A program made the position numbers and the translations under genes. Shown in pieces: positions 48,818 to 59,065 of a stretch of 64,000 bases of DNA (the stretch's first letter is position 1; each line of letters starts with the position of its first letter). The notes under the pieces are model-generated. The model saw nothing but the letters and a program-made list of their open reading frames with translations. It was not told the DNA's origin and made no database searches. The DNA is taken from NCBI RefSeq assembly GCF_004684085.1, contig NZ_SRHZ01000029.1:124001-188000 (forward strand), read 5' to 3'. Source of the DNA: Stenotrophomonas maltophilia (GTDB taxonomy: Bacteria > Pseudomonadota > Gammaproteobacteria > Xanthomonadales > Xanthomonadaceae).

Positions 48818-48927
48818 GGCTTGCTGTGGGGCAGGGCGGCGCCGTCAGTGACGTCGCCCTGCTCCGCAGGTTCGAATCGCCCATGGATGGGCAGGGCGCC
48901 ACGGACGGCGCCACCCTTGGAGCACCG

Positions 48928-49419
48928 ATGTCCGACGCCGAAGACATTTCCACAGGCCGCAAGCGCCGGCCGCGTGAGCAGACCCCCGTACAACGGGCGC
49001 TGGGCCTGCTGGTCCGCCGTGAACACTCGCGCAAGGAACTCACCCGCAAGTTGACCGCCCGGGGCATTGAGGGCGAAGCAGCGCAGGCTGCTGTTGCCAA
49101 GCTGACCGAAGCCGGCTGGCAGGATGACACCCGTTTTGCTGAGAACCTGGTGCGGATGCGTGCCAATACCGGTTATGGGCCGATCCATGTGCGCGCGGAG
49201 CTTGGTACCCATGGTCTGGACAGCGCGGCGATCGCTACGGCCATGGACAGTTATGAAGGCGACTGGCAGGAAAACGCCCGCGACCTGATCCGCCGCCGCT
49301 TCGGCGAGGCTGGCCCGCAGGACTTGGCACAGCGGCGCAAGGCCGCCGATCTTCTGGCCCGGCGGGGCTTCGACGGCGACAGCATCCGCCGTGCGACCCG
49401 TTACGACCCGGATGACTGA
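48928..49419 (+). CDS. recX: RecA regulator RecX
   Basis: A 163-residue helical protein that caps and limits RecA filaments. It has the tandem three-helix RecX repeats: [52 protein letters not shown] and [14 protein letters not shown]. The start at 48928 follows a GGAG. Its position directly after recA is conserved. Confidence 0.94.
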   Translation: MSDAEDISTGRKRRPREQTPVQRALGLLVRREHSRKELTRKLTARGIEGEAAQAAVAKLTEAGWQDDTRFAENLVRMRANTGYGPIHVRAELGTHGLDSAAIATAMDSYEGDWQENARDLIRRRFGEAGPQDLAQRRKAADLLARRGFDGDSIRRATRYDPDD

Positions 49420-49528
49420 GACTGGCGGCGCCGGGCCTGCTACCCTTTAGGTTTTCGGCGGTCCCGCGCGACCCTGGCCATTGCGGCCGGTGGTCCCGGT
49501 CCGCCGGCCCGCCGACTGCCAGCCCCCA

Positions 49529-52177
49529 ATGAACGCATCCGCCAAATTCACGACCTCCCAGATCCGCAGCGACTTCCTTGAATTCTTCAAGGGCAAAGGC
49601 CACACCATCGTGCCGTCGGCGCCGCTGGTGCCGGGCAATGATCCGACCCTGCTGTTCACCAACTCCGGCATGGTGCAGTTCAAGGACGTGTTCCTTGGCG
49701 CGGAGAAGCGCAGCTACGTGCGCGCGGCTGACGTCCAGCGCTGTCTGCGTGCCGGTGGCAAGCACAACGATCTGGACCAGGTCGGCTACACCGCACGTCA
49801 TCACACCTTCTTCGAAATGCTGGGCAACTGGTCCTTCGGCGACTACTTCAAGAAAGATGCGATCGCCTGGGCGTGGGAGCTGCTGACCCAGGTCTGGAAG
49901 CTGCCGGCTGATCGTCTGCTGGTCACCGTCTACCAGACGGACGACGAAGCCTACGCGCTGTGGCGCGACATGGTGGGTATCCCGGAAGAGCGCATCGTGC
50001 GCATCGGCGACAACAAGGGTGCACCGTACGCCTCGGACAATTTCTGGCAGATGGCCGACACCGGCCCGTGCGGCCCGTGCACCGAGATCTTCTACGACCA
50101 CGGTGACCACATCGCCGGTGGCCCGCCGGGTTCCCCCGATGAAGACGGTGACCGCTTCATCGAAATCTGGAACCTGGTGTTCATGCAGTTCGACCGCCAG
50201 CCCGACGGCACGCTGGTGCCGCTGCCGGCACCGTGCGTGGATACCGGCATGGGCCTGGAGCGCCTGGCGGCGATCCTGCAGCACGTCCACACCAACTACG
50301 AAATCGACCTGTTCCAGGCGCTGATCCGCAAGGCCTCCGAGCTGACCGGCACCGCCGACCTGGAGAACAAGTCGCTGCGCGTGATCGCCGATCACATCCG
50401 TGCCTGCTCGTTCCTGATCGTCGACGGCGTGCTGCCATCCAACGAAGGCCGTGGTTACGTGCTGCGCCGTATCATCCGCCGCGCCCTGCGCCATGGCTGG
50501 ATGCTGGGTGTGCGCCAGCCGTTCTTCAGCAAGCTGGTACCCACGCTGGTCGATCAGATGGGCGAGGCCTATCCGGAACTGCCGGCAGCGGTGGACACCG
50601 TCACCCGTGCGCTGCAGGCTGAGGAAGAGCGTTTCGCTGAAACCCTCGATGCCGGCATGAAGATTTTCGAGGACGTGGCCGGCAAGGCCAGCAATGGCGT
50701 GATCCCGGGTGTTGACGCGTTCCGCTTGTACGACACCTATGGCTTCCCGCTCGACCTGACCCAGGACATCGCCCGCGAGCGCGATCTGACTGTCGACATT
50801 GCCGGCTTCGATGCCGCGATGGAACAGCAGCGCGAGACCGCGCGTGCGGCCGGCAAGTTCGGCGGCGGGGTGACCCTTCCGGCGGATCTGGTGGCAACCC
50901 TCAGCCCGACCCAGTTCCTTGGCTACGACCGCCTGCAGGCCGATGGCCTGACCGTGCTGGCGGTGCTCAAGGATGGTCGTCCGGTGCAGTCGGCCAATGC
51001 CGGTGATGCGGTCATCGTGATCACCGATCAGACCCCGTTCTACGCCGAATCCGGCGGCCAGGTCGGCGACACCGGGGTACTCACCGGTAACGGCGTGCGC
51101 CTGGTGGTGGAAGATACCCAGAAGTTCGCCGGCCAGTTCCATGGCCACGTCGGCACCCTGTCCGAAGGCGGCCTGAAGGTGGGCGACGTGCTCTCCGGCC
51201 AGGTCGATGGCGAGCGTCGCGGCGCCACCATTCTCAACCACTCCGCGACCCACCTGCTGCATGCCGCCCTGCGCGAAGTGCTGGGCACCCATGTACAGCA
51301 GAAGGGCTCGCTGGTCGCGCCGGACCGCCTGCGTTTCGACTTCTCGCACTTCCAGCCGATCAGTGCGGAAGAACTGGCCGTGATCGAGCGCAAGGTCAAC
51401 CAGCAGGTGCGCGCCAACAACGCCGCCGAAGTGCACACCATGGGCATGCAGGAAGCGCTGGACTTCGGCGCGATGGCCCTGTTCGGCGAGAAATATGGCG
51501 AGCACGTGCGCGTGCTGAAGATGGGCGATTACTCGACCGAGCTGTGTGGTGGCACCCACGTCAACCGCACCGGCGACATCGGCCTGTTCAAGATCACCTC
51601 CGAGGGCGGCGTCTCCGCTGGCGTGCGCCGCATCGAAGCCGTCACGGGGCAGGGTGCCCTGGATTACGTGGATGCCGAAGAGGCTCGTCTGGCCGACGCC
51701 GCTGAACTTCTCGGCGGTAGCGCCGCCGACGTGGTCGAGAAGATCCGTGCCCTCGGCCAGCGCCAGAAGCAGCTGGAACGCGAACTGGAGGCCGTGAAGG
51801 CCAAGGTTGCCGCCGGTGCCACGGCCGATCTGTCCAGCCAGGCCGTCGAGGTTGCCGGCGTGAAGGTGCTGGCCACCCGCCTGGAAGGCTTCGACGCCAA
51901 GGCCCTGCGTGACGCCATGGACCGCCTGAAACAGCAGCTGGGCGACGCGGTGATCGTGCTGGCTGGCGCCCAGGACGGCAAGGCCGCCCTGGTTGCGGGT
52001 GTGAACGGCAGCGCAATGGGCAAGGTCAAGGCCGGGGAACTGTTGTCCCATATCGCCGGTCAGATCGGGGGCAAGGGCGGCGGACGCCCGGACCTCGCCC
52101 AGGGTGGTGGCGAGGACGGGCCCGCCCTTGCCACTGCGCTGGCTGCCGTCGTCGAATGGGTCAGCCCCCGCCTGTGA
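49529..52177 (+). CDS. alaS: alanyl-tRNA synthetase
   Basis: An 882-residue class II synthetase. The catalytic core (about 1-460) has [20 protein letters not shown] (in parts), [15 protein letters not shown] and [10 protein letters not shown]; the editing domain carries [11 protein letters not shown] and [13 protein letters not shown] zinc-binding residues; a coiled coil and the C-Ala domain ([14 protein letters not shown]) end it. MNASAKFTT at 49529 is the start. Confidence 0.98.
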   Translation: MNASAKFTTSQIRSDFLEFFKGKGHTIVPSAPLVPGNDPTLLFTNSGMVQFKDVFLGAEKRSYVRAADVQRCLRAGGKHNDLDQVGYTARHHTFFEMLGNWSFGDYFKKDAIAWAWELLTQVWKLPADRLLVTVYQTDDEAYALWRDMVGIPEERIVRIGDNKGAPYASDNFWQMADTGPCGPCTEIFYDHGDHIAGGPPGSPDEDGDRFIEIWNLVFMQFDRQPDGTLVPLPAPCVDTGMGLERLAAILQHVHTNYEIDLFQALIRKASELTGTADLENKSLRVIADHIRACSFLIVDGVLPSNEGRGYVLRRIIRRALRHGWMLGVRQPFFSKLVPTLVDQMGEAYPELPAAVDTVTRALQAEEERFAETLDAGMKIFEDVAGKASNGVIPGVDAFRLYDTYGFPLDLTQDIARERDLTVDIAGFDAAMEQQRETARAAGKFGGGVTLPADLVATLSPTQFLGYDRLQADGLTVLAVLKDGRPVQSANAGDAVIVITDQTPFYAESGGQVGDTGVLTGNGVRLVVEDTQKFAGQFHGHVGTLSEGGLKVGDVLSGQVDGERRGATILNHSATHLLHAALREVLGTHVQQKGSLVAPDRLRFDFSHFQPISAEELAVIERKVNQQVRANNAAEVHTMGMQEALDFGAMALFGEKYGEHVRVLKMGDYSTELCGGTHVNRTGDIGLFKITSEGGVSAGVRRIEAVTGQGALDYVDAEEARLADAAELLGGSAADVVEKIRALGQRQKQLERELEAVKAKVAAGATADLSSQAVEVAGVKVLATRLEGFDAKALRDAMDRLKQQLGDAVIVLAGAQDGKAALVAGVNGSAMGKVKAGELLSHIAGQIGGKGGGRPDLAQGGGEDGPALATALAAVVEWVSPRL

Positions 52178-52324
52178 TGAACCGCGCCGTCCCCCTCCTT
52201 GTAGGAGCGGGACGGCTGACGGTACCATTGCGAATCTTTTCCCTTTGTCGTGGTAGCGCTTCTTGACGGAGCGTCAAGCCGGTGGGGGATACCCTTCCAC
52301 ACGGTTCCATGGAGACTTACAAAA

Positions 52325-52528
52325 ATGTTGATCCTCACTCGCCGCGTCGGCGAAACCCTGATGATCGGTGACTCGGTGAGCGTCACCGTGCTCGGCGTCA
52401 AGGGTAACCAGGTGCGTATCGGCATCACCGCGCCGAAGGACGTCGCTGTGCATCGCGAAGAGATCTACCAGCGCATCCAGCGTGGTGACGAAGCCGGTGG
52501 CACCGGTAGCGAAAATTCTGCCGAATAA
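52325..52528 (+). CDS. csrA: carbon storage regulator CsrA/RsmA
   Basis: A 67-residue dimeric RNA-binding protein that represses mRNAs at GGA motifs. [16 protein letters not shown] and [11 protein letters not shown] hold the key N-terminal Arg/Leu and the Arg44-type contacts. The leader has CATGGAGAC 12 bases before the ATG, a GGA overlapping the likely ribosome site, so self-repression is possible. alaS-csrA-tRNA-Ser is the same order as in E. coli. Confidence 0.97.
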
Positions 52529-52606
52529 CGCTTTACCTTCGCACTCGATTAACGTTATGATTCACGCCCCGCTGAGGTGCAACGCACCAGACGCGGTAAA
52601 AACCCC

Positions 52607-52699
52607 GGAGTGATGCCCGAGCGGCTGAAGGGGCTCCCCTGCTAAGGGAGTATAGGGTCAAAAGCTCTATCGAGGGTTCGAATCCCTCTCACTCCGCCA
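52607..52699 (+). tRNA. tRNA-Ser (anticodon GCT)
   Basis: A 93-nt class II tRNA with acceptor GGAGTGA/TCACTCC, anticodon stem CTCCC/GGGAG and loop CTGCTAA (GCT), a long variable arm, T-loop GGTTCGAATCC, and encoded CCA. It lies 78 bases after csrA. Confidence 0.97.
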
Positions 52700-52711
52700 G
52701 ATACAAAGAAG

Positions 52712-52743
52712 CGCCTGCAGATCCTCGATCTGCAGGCGTTTTT
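52712..52743 (+). terminator. terminator after tRNA-Ser
   Basis: Perfect 12-bp stem CGCCTGCAGATC / GATCTGCAGGCG with loop CTC and T5. Confidence 0.95.
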
Positions 52744-52790
52744 CTTTATCTGGTGCTCGGAAGGGCAGACCTGTGCCGAATTGCGCATGC

Positions 52791-53237
52791 CTACTCGGCA
52801 GTGCTGATCATGGGCAGCGAACGGGTAGGGGACGCGGGCACTGCAGCGGGCGCAGGGAGTACGGGCGGTTCAAGATCGCGAGGCTGCGTTTCCCGCCACA
52901 ACAGGACAAGCGCGCAATCGTTGGCGCGCTCCCTGCACATTCTCTCTGCCTTCTTCTGCGCGGCGTCCGGCGTCTTCTCAGCCAGTGCAAAGCCCAACGC
53001 AATCGTGCCTGTGGCAATGGCCGAATAGCCTTCGCTTGCGGTACTGGCGGACTCACCGCAATTGCGCGATCGCGCTGCGCAATAATGCAGTGACTGCTGC
53101 ATCGCCGCGGTCAATGAGCGTTGGTTCATCGAATAGCCGTAGCGGCCATCCTTGTCGTAGGTGATTGCAGACGCAGCGCTCGCGCCTGACGAGATGGACA
53201 ACAACAGCCCAAGTGAAACCAGTCGCATCCGCTTCAT
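52791..53237 (-). CDS. secreted DUF4189-like protein
   Basis: A 148-residue exported protein of unknown function. The signal peptide is about 1-20 (MKRMRLVSLGLLLSISSGASA, in parts). Two repeats of the pattern A-x(2-3)-A-x(3)-C-x(5)-C (AAMQQSLHYCAARSRNC and DAAQKKAERMCRERANDC) and the segment SAIATGTIALGFAL recall DUF4189. A Pro/Ala tail ends it. The start at 53237 is chosen since GGGAG lies about 7 bases upstream; ATG 53243 is too close. Confidence 0.7.
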   Translation of the reverse strand: MKRMRLVSLGLLLSISSGASAASAITYDKDGRYGYSMNQRSLTAAMQQSLHYCAARSRNCGESASTASEGYSAIATGTIALGFALAEKTPDAAQKKAERMCRERANDCALVLLWRETQPRDLEPPVLPAPAAVPASPTRSLPMISTAE

Positions 53238-53356
53238 CGCCATCTCCCTTTTTGCCGATGGTGGATCACGCGGGGGGCGAGGCGCAACCAGCCAGGATTC
53301 TGGTCCAGGGTGCCTGCAGGCAGTTCACCTGCAGGCGTGTTTCGTTCAATCCCTGA

Positions 53357-55687
53357 TCAAAGCTTCACCGTCACACCCACCTGGAAGCCACGTCCTGGCA
53401 ACGGCGCGATGTACTTCAGCGGCGAGTTGTGTGGGCGTGCTTCTTCATTGAGCAGATTGCTGCCGTTGACGAACACTTCCATGCCGGCGATGTAGCTGTT
53501 GCGTACCGGCAGTTCACGGCTGACCTGCAGGTCGACCAGATTGAACGCATCCAGTGGCACTTCCTCGCTGACATTGCGGCCGAGGTACTTCTGCGTGTCG
53601 TAGTAGGTGCTGGACAGCTGCGCCTTCCATCCCTCGCGTTGCCACTGCAGGTTGGCGCCGTAGCGGTTGGTCGGCATGTTTGGCAGATACTCACCGTCAT
53701 TGTGGGCACGCAGCGAATCGGGGTGGTCGGCCTTGTTCTTCACCAGGTCGGCGAAAGCGGAGACGTTCAACGTGCCGTAGCGGCCCAGCTCCAATGCCTG
53801 CGACGCGTCGATCTCGAAGCCCTTCACCGTGGTGTCGGTCTGCTTCCAGTACTTCAGTGGCAGGCGGTTGGCGGTCTGCAGGCCGGAGTATCCGAGGTAG
53901 AGATAGTTCTCGTATCTCATGCGGTAAGCGGTAGCGGACAGCTCGAACCCTCCGATGTGGAACAGCCCGGTCAGCTCCAGGTTCTTCGCGCGTTCCGGCT
54001 CGAGGTTCTGGTTGCCTTCTTCCTGGGTCATCACCGAATAGTGAGCATTGCTCGCATACAGCTCGTTGATCTCCGGTGCGCGCTGCGAGGACGAGTAGCG
54101 CAGCTTGGCCGCGAACAACGGACCGAGCTCGACGTACGATCCCAGGCTGTAGCTGTTGAGCCGGTAGTCGCGGTCCTGCAGTTTCGTGTTGGCGGCATTG
54201 CGCGCGGTCTTGAAGCGGCTCGGCTGCAGTTCATGGTCGACGCGCTCGTGGCGCACGCCCGCGTCGAAACTGGCCCAGCCGAAGTCCAGCGTTTCCTTCA
54301 GGAACACCGCGTTGCTGCGGGTGTCGACGTCAGGCAGGTAGCGTAGCGAGCCGTTGCCGGTGACATCACGCGATTGGTGGCTGAAGCCGAGCAGGCCGCT
54401 TAGCGGACCAACGCGCTGATGGCTGAGCAGCAGCTCGGCCTGGGTGCTCTCGAAGTCGTAGTCATTGGCCCGGGTGGCGCCCAGCCGCTCGCCCGAGGTG
54501 TTGTCCAGCTTGGAGACACGCAGTTCGGCGCGCTCGAACCACGGCAGCGGATCGTGCAGCAGGGCTTCCAATGCGTAGCGTTCCTGCTTGATCACCACCC
54601 CCACCGGCAGCCCGTTGGCGTAGTTGGAACCGAACGACAGGTTCTGCATCGAGAACCCCGGCACGCCGTACTCGCTGTCCTTGGCATCGATGCTGACCCC
54701 CACGTAGCCACGGTCGAAGAACAGGGTCGACCCGAACGCCACCTGCGAGTTGCGCGCGTAGCTGTTGCCCAACCGGTGATGGTAATCGGGCGTCACATCA
54801 TTGTTGATCTGCTTCTGCACGTACGACGGCGTGCCAGCGACATAGGCAGGATTGACCGGATTGATATAGGTACGGCGCTGCCACACCGAGGTCGGGTTGT
54901 TGGTAAAGAACGAAAAATCACCATCGGCCCAGTCCGGGTTCTCGGTCATGAACTGGTCGATGTAGGGCTGCGAGGCCTTGTTGTAGATCTGCTGGACGCG
55001 CGCCTCCTTCTGGCAGCTGTCGGCCAGTGCCGAATTGACACCACCGGTCGGTGGGAACAAACGGGTGTTGCAGACACTGGCCTTGCTGTTGCCGGGGATG
55101 TCGTAGTGCGAGATGCGCTGGCGCGACACCTGCAGGTTGGTCGAGAGGTTGCGCTGGTTGTTGAAGTTCATGCGGAAGCCCTGCGCGTCGGCGGCATTGA
55201 AGCCCTTGCGCAGGACCAGTTCCATCGACTGGTCCTTGTCTTCCATGCTGCGCGAGATCAGGCCCGGATCGATCTCCACGCTGCCGCCGATCGCATTGCC
55301 GCCATAGCGCACTGTGTTGGAGGACTTGTTGACGGTGACACTGCGTACGAACAGCGGATCGAAGGGGATGTTGATGTCGCCGCTGATTGCGTTCATGCCG
55401 AGAATGGATTGGCCATCCTGCAGGATCTGCACGCGGTTGCCGCTGAGGCTGCGGATGACCGGAGCGCCCGCGTTTGGCCCGAAGGCGCTGCTCTGCACAC
55501 CGGAGACATGTTCGAGCAGGCCGCCGAGGGTGCGGTTCTGCGCCTGCGGGTTGTCGACGGTGACCCGGCTGTCGATGCGCGAGGGCTGGGAAGCCTGGAC
55601 CTGGAGGGTGGGGAGGGTGGGCTCGTCCGCGGCCTGGGCGGTGTGGACGGCAAACAGAATGGCAGCAGCAAGCAGGTGACGACGCAT
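53357..55687 (-). CDS. TonB-dependent receptor, ZnuD-like
   Basis: A 776-residue outer-membrane receptor. Signal peptide about 1-20, a plug domain with GGLLEHVSGVQSSAFGPNAG and GGNAIGGSVEIDPG, then a 22-strand barrel ending VGVTVKL. The plug and the DYHHRLGNSYARNSQVAFG and DSEYGVPGF segments resemble ZnuD-type zinc receptors. A Zur-like site lies 24 bases upstream of the ATG, supporting zinc control, and a Fur-type palindrome lies further up. The ligand is inferred, not shown. Divergent from the AraC regulator. Confidence 0.85.
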   Translation of the reverse strand: MRRHLLAAAILFAVHTAQAADEPTLPTLQVQASQPSRIDSRVTVDNPQAQNRTLGGLLEHVSGVQSSAFGPNAGAPVIRSLSGNRVQILQDGQSILGMNAISGDINIPFDPLFVRSVTVNKSSNTVRYGGNAIGGSVEIDPGLISRSMEDKDQSMELVLRKGFNAADAQGFRMNFNNQRNLSTNLQVSRQRISHYDIPGNSKASVCNTRLFPPTGGVNSALADSCQKEARVQQIYNKASQPYIDQFMTENPDWADGDFSFFTNNPTSVWQRRTYINPVNPAYVAGTPSYVQKQINNDVTPDYHHRLGNSYARNSQVAFGSTLFFDRGYVGVSIDAKDSEYGVPGFSMQNLSFGSNYANGLPVGVVIKQERYALEALLHDPLPWFERAELRVSKLDNTSGERLGATRANDYDFESTQAELLLSHQRVGPLSGLLGFSHQSRDVTGNGSLRYLPDVDTRSNAVFLKETLDFGWASFDAGVRHERVDHELQPSRFKTARNAANTKLQDRDYRLNSYSLGSYVELGPLFAAKLRYSSSQRAPEINELYASNAHYSVMTQEEGNQNLEPERAKNLELTGLFHIGGFELSATAYRMRYENYLYLGYSGLQTANRLPLKYWKQTDTTVKGFEIDASQALELGRYGTLNVSAFADLVKNKADHPDSLRAHNDGEYLPNMPTNRYGANLQWQREGWKAQLSSTYYDTQKYLGRNVSEEVPLDAFNLVDLQVSRELPVRNSYIAGMEVFVNGSNLLNEEARPHNSPLKYIAPLPGRGFQVGVTVKL

Positions 55688-55710
55688 GGCACGATCCGTG
55701 AAAATGACAT

Positions 55711-55730
55711 GAAATGTTATAACGTAACTC
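55711..55730 (-). promoter_or_regulatory. candidate Zur box
   Basis: GAAATGTTATAACGTAACTC resembles the Zur consensus (GAAATGTTATA-N-TATAACATTTC in enterics), with a perfect GTTATAAC core; the right half is imperfect. It lies just upstream of the ZnuD-like receptor gene. Confidence 0.6.
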
Positions 55731-55773
55731 TTTGTATCGACAAGGGTGGATTGGGCCTTGCGGCAGGGGCTGG

Positions 55774-55794
55774 ATATGAGAACGGTTCTCATAT
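55774..55794. promoter_or_regulatory. candidate Fur box in divergent promoter
   Basis: Perfect palindrome ATATGAGAAC-G-GTTCTCATAT, of the GAGAA-N-TTCTC Fur type, 33 bases before the AraC regulator and 87 before the receptor start on the other strand. Confidence 0.75.
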
Positions 55795-55826
55795 GAAAAT
55801 GACGGACGATCCACTGCAGGCCCCTC

Positions 55827-56765
55827 ATGCTCAACCTCACCCTTGCCGACCTCGATCGCCTGGGCCGCAGCAGCGGCTTCCGCTATCGCTTGCCAGCACT
55901 GGCGTCAGTGGACGCGTCGGGTGAACAGTGCGTGGTGCAGGGCAGGGTGGAGCAGCGTCGCCTGCGCCCGGGCATGACCTTGGCGCTGTCGGACGTGATC
56001 GCCCATCAGCCGTTCGAGGCAACCTCGGAGTCGCCGCCGGCCTTCTCGGCGATCGTCATGCTGGAGGGACGCGCAGGGGCGCGGTTGGCCGGGCAGGCGG
56101 TGATCGGCATGAGCCCGGGTGCCGGCGCGATGGTGCTGGCCGAGACCGCGCCGATGACCGCGATTCATCCCGCAGGGCAGCGGATGCGCAGCCTGAATGT
56201 CTCGTTGGACGCACCCGCCGGGATTGACGACCCGATGATCAGCGAGCTGCTGTCCACCGCGCGCCGCACCGGCCATCCGCGGTTGCGTGGTTGGCAGGTC
56301 CCCGGGCACCTCGAGCACGCCGCCGACCAGCTGTTGTCGGGCATCTGGCAGGGCGCGATGCATGCACTGCTGTGCGAGGGCATCGGCCTGCAGATGCTGG
56401 CCCTGGCGCTGGGCGCACCCGCGCCGGAGGCGTCGCCGGACCTGCGTGTTTCAGCACGTGACCGCCGCATGCTGCAGCGGGTGATCGATTGCCTGCAGGC
56501 GGCACCGGCCGCAGACCATTGCCTGGAGGATCTGGCGCGCCTGGCCTGCATGAGCCCAAGCAGCCTGCGCCTGAAGTTCCAGCAGGTGTATCAGTGCTCG
56601 GTGTTCGGCTGGCTGCGCGAGCATCGCCTGCAACTGGCCTGCGAGCAGCTGCGGCAGGGCTGCAGCGTGCAGCAGGCCGCGCATTTCGTCGGCTACCGGC
56701 ACGCCACGAATTTCGCGACCGCGTTTCGTGCGCGCTACGGCATCGCGCCCAGCCAGCTGCGCTGA
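55827..56765 (+). CDS. AraC-family regulator, PchR-like
   Basis: A 312-residue regulator with a PchR-like ligand domain (about 1-200) and a C-terminal pair of HTHs: LEDLARLACMSPSSLRLKFQ and VQQAAHFVGYRHATNFATAF, ending FRARYGIAPSQL. PchR in Pseudomonas activates siderophore uptake when bound to the ferric siderophore. Here the siderophore receptor is the next gene on the same strand, and a Fur box precedes the regulator, so it should activate that receptor under iron shortage. Confidence 0.88.
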   Translation: MLNLTLADLDRLGRSSGFRYRLPALASVDASGEQCVVQGRVEQRRLRPGMTLALSDVIAHQPFEATSESPPAFSAIVMLEGRAGARLAGQAVIGMSPGAGAMVLAETAPMTAIHPAGQRMRSLNVSLDAPAGIDDPMISELLSTARRTGHPRLRGWQVPGHLEHAADQLLSGIWQGAMHALLCEGIGLQMLALALGAPAPEASPDLRVSARDRRMLQRVIDCLQAAPAADHCLEDLARLACMSPSSLRLKFQQVYQCSVFGWLREHRLQLACEQLRQGCSVQQAAHFVGYRHATNFATAFRARYGIAPSQLR

Positions 56766-56830
56766 CTCCGGATCAGCATCGGCGGCGCGCATACATCTGC
56801 TGCGTCCGCGCATACCTGTGCTCACGCTCA

Positions 56831-56849
56831 AATGACAATAATTCTCATC
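56831..56849 (+). promoter_or_regulatory. candidate Fur box of siderophore receptor
   Basis: AATGACAATAATTCTCATC matches the Fur consensus (GATAATGATAATCATTATC-type hexamers) and lies 28 bases before the receptor ATG. Confidence 0.7.
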
Positions 56850-56876
56850 CAGCCTTTCCCTCCTGCTGGATCTCCC

Positions 56877-59048
56877 ATGCCCGCCTGTATCCGCCCGCGC
56901 GCCCTGGCAACCGCCATCGGCACGACCCTGGCGCTGTTCAATACTGCCCACGGCGCCGAGCGCGCCCCCGCTGCGAAGACCTCGCAGCTGCCCACCGTGC
57001 AGGTCACGGCCGACCTCGATGGCAGCACCGAAACCTCGCGTTCCTACACCACCGATTCCATGGGCACGGCGACGGGGCTGTCGCTGACCTCGCGGCAGAC
57101 GCCGCAGTCGGTCAGCGTCATCACCCGCCAGCAGATCGAGGACCGGGGCCTGCTCAGCACCGCCGATGCGCTGGCCACCGCTCCGGGCATTTCGGTCACG
57201 CGCAGTGATGCCAACCGCTATTCGTTCTCGGCACGCGGCTTCGACATTGACAACTACCAGTTCGATGGCGTGGTGATGCCGGTGCTGTCGCCATGGAACT
57301 TCGGCGAGAACAACCTGGACATGGTGGTGTACGACCGCATCGAGATCGTGCGTGGTGCCAATGGCCTGATGACCGGTGCCGGCAATCCATCGGCTGCGGT
57401 GAACTACGTGCGCAAGCGCCCGCTGCGTGACTTTGCTGCCAGTGGTGGCATCAGCCTCGGCAGCTGGGACGCGCGCCGCGCCTGGGTGGATGTGTCCAGC
57501 CCGTTGAGCCGGGAAGGGCGTGTGCGCGGTCGTGTGGTCGCCGCGCAGGCAGAGGGCGACAGCTACACCGCTGGCCTGGACAGCACCGCCAAGACGCTCT
57601 ACGGCGTGGTCAGCGTGGACCTGGGCGAGGACACCGGATTGATCGCCGGTATCTCCTACCAGGGCAACGACAATCGTGGCTTCGGCAGCGGCTTCGCGCT
57701 GTTCAACGCCGACGGCACGCGTACCCGCTTCGACCGTTCGGTATCGGCCACCGCACCCTGGGCACGGATGACCACCGATACCCGCAACGGCTTCTTCGAT
57801 TTCAACCATCGCTTCGGGAACGACTGGCAGGCACGCGTGTCCTACAGCCGCTCGCACACCGACATGGAGATGAAGCATCTCTACCGGGGCGGCTATCCCG
57901 ATCCGGTTACCGGGGCGATGCCCAATGGCAACAGCTTCACTCGTTACGACGGCCCGGTGCGCCGCGAGGCAGTCAGTGTCAGCCTGACCGGTCCCTTCCA
58001 GCTGTTCGGCCGCCAGCACACGGCGTCCGTCGGCTGGTCGCGCTCACGCGACGAGATCGCACTGGGGCAGTACCGCGCACTGGCCCCGTTGCCGCCGTTG
58101 GCCAGCTACCTGGACTGGCACGGGCCCGGTACGCCGGAACCGGTGTGGGCCAGCAGCAAGACCCAGGCCGATGATCTGGACAACCAGCAGAGTGGTGCCT
58201 ATGCAGTGGCACGGCTGTCGCTGGCGGATCCGCTGCATGTGATCGTCGGCGGCCGCTTGAGCAACTGGGAGACCGACCAGGTCTACTTCGGCAGCAAGCG
58301 CAAGTACCGCTACCGCAACGAGTTCGTGCCGTATGCCGGTGTGGTCTGGGACCTCAACGGCTACAGCAGCGCCTACGCCAGCTACACCGGTATCTTCAAG
58401 CCGCAGAACAATCGCAACGAATCCGGGCAGATCCTCGACCCGGTCAGCGGCCGCAGCTATGAGCTGGGCCTGAAGGGCAGCTGGTTGCAGGAGCGCTTGA
58501 ATGCGTCGGCAGCGCTGTTCCGCACCCAGCAGGACAACCTCGCCGAGGCCACCGGAGGTCTGGTCGAAGGCAGCACGCAGGCGGCCTACCGCGCGGTGAA
58601 GGGCGCAACCGTGGACGGCCTGGAGCTGGAACTGGCCGGCGAACCTCGGCCAGGTTGGAGCCTGGGTACCAGCTTCACCACCTTCATCGCGCAGGACGCG
58701 CAGGGCCGTGCGATCAACACAGCCAAGCCGCGCAGCCTGTTCAAGCTGTTCACCACCTGGCGGCTGCCGGGTACCTGGGACCGGCTGACGATCGGCGGTG
58801 GCGTGGACTGGCAGAACCGCATGTACCAGACCGCCACCGCGCCCGGAAATCGCCGGGTGCCGGTGGAGCAGCCCAGCTACGCACTGGTGAACCTGATGGC
58901 GCGCTACCAGTTCAGTTCCAATGTGTCGGCGGCGGTCAACGTCAACAACCTGTTTGATCGCCATTACTATTCGCAGATCGGCTTCTACAACCAGGGCTGG
59001 TACGGGGCACCGCGAAACGTGATGTTCACGGTGAAGGTCGGCTACTGA
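56877..59048 (+). CDS. TonB-dependent siderophore receptor (FpvA/FhuE-like)
   Basis: A 723-residue outer-membrane receptor of the siderophore class. A signal peptide (about 1-27) is followed by a plug with SLTSRQTPQSVSVITRQQIED (in parts), the FSARGFDIDNYQFDG segment and RIEIVRGANGLMTGAGNPSA; the barrel ends NVMFTVKVGY. No N-terminal signalling (STN) domain is present, so it does not control a sigma/anti-sigma pair. The ATG at 56877 opens the signal peptide. Ferric-siderophore uptake is inferred from family and Fur box; the specific siderophore is unknown. Confidence 0.9.
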   Translation: MPACIRPRALATAIGTTLALFNTAHGAERAPAAKTSQLPTVQVTADLDGSTETSRSYTTDSMGTATGLSLTSRQTPQSVSVITRQQIEDRGLLSTADALATAPGISVTRSDANRYSFSARGFDIDNYQFDGVVMPVLSPWNFGENNLDMVVYDRIEIVRGANGLMTGAGNPSAAVNYVRKRPLRDFAASGGISLGSWDARRAWVDVSSPLSREGRVRGRVVAAQAEGDSYTAGLDSTAKTLYGVVSVDLGEDTGLIAGISYQGNDNRGFGSGFALFNADGTRTRFDRSVSATAPWARMTTDTRNGFFDFNHRFGNDWQARVSYSRSHTDMEMKHLYRGGYPDPVTGAMPNGNSFTRYDGPVRREAVSVSLTGPFQLFGRQHTASVGWSRSRDEIALGQYRALAPLPPLASYLDWHGPGTPEPVWASSKTQADDLDNQQSGAYAVARLSLADPLHVIVGGRLSNWETDQVYFGSKRKYRYRNEFVPYAGVVWDLNGYSSAYASYTGIFKPQNNRNESGQILDPVSGRSYELGLKGSWLQERLNASAALFRTQQDNLAEATGGLVEGSTQAAYRAVKGATVDGLELELAGEPRPGWSLGTSFTTFIAQDAQGRAINTAKPRSLFKLFTTWRLPGTWDRLTIGGGVDWQNRMYQTATAPGNRRVPVEQPSYALVNLMARYQFSSNVSAAVNVNNLFDRHYYSQIGFYNQGWYGAPRNVMFTVKVGY

Positions 59049-59065
59049 AGATGCTGTCGCGTCGG

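Noticed and set aside
49235-52228. Minus-strand open frame of nearly 1000 codons opposite alaS
   Set aside because: alaS is complete with all motifs on the plus strand; the antisense frame is a codon-bias artefact.
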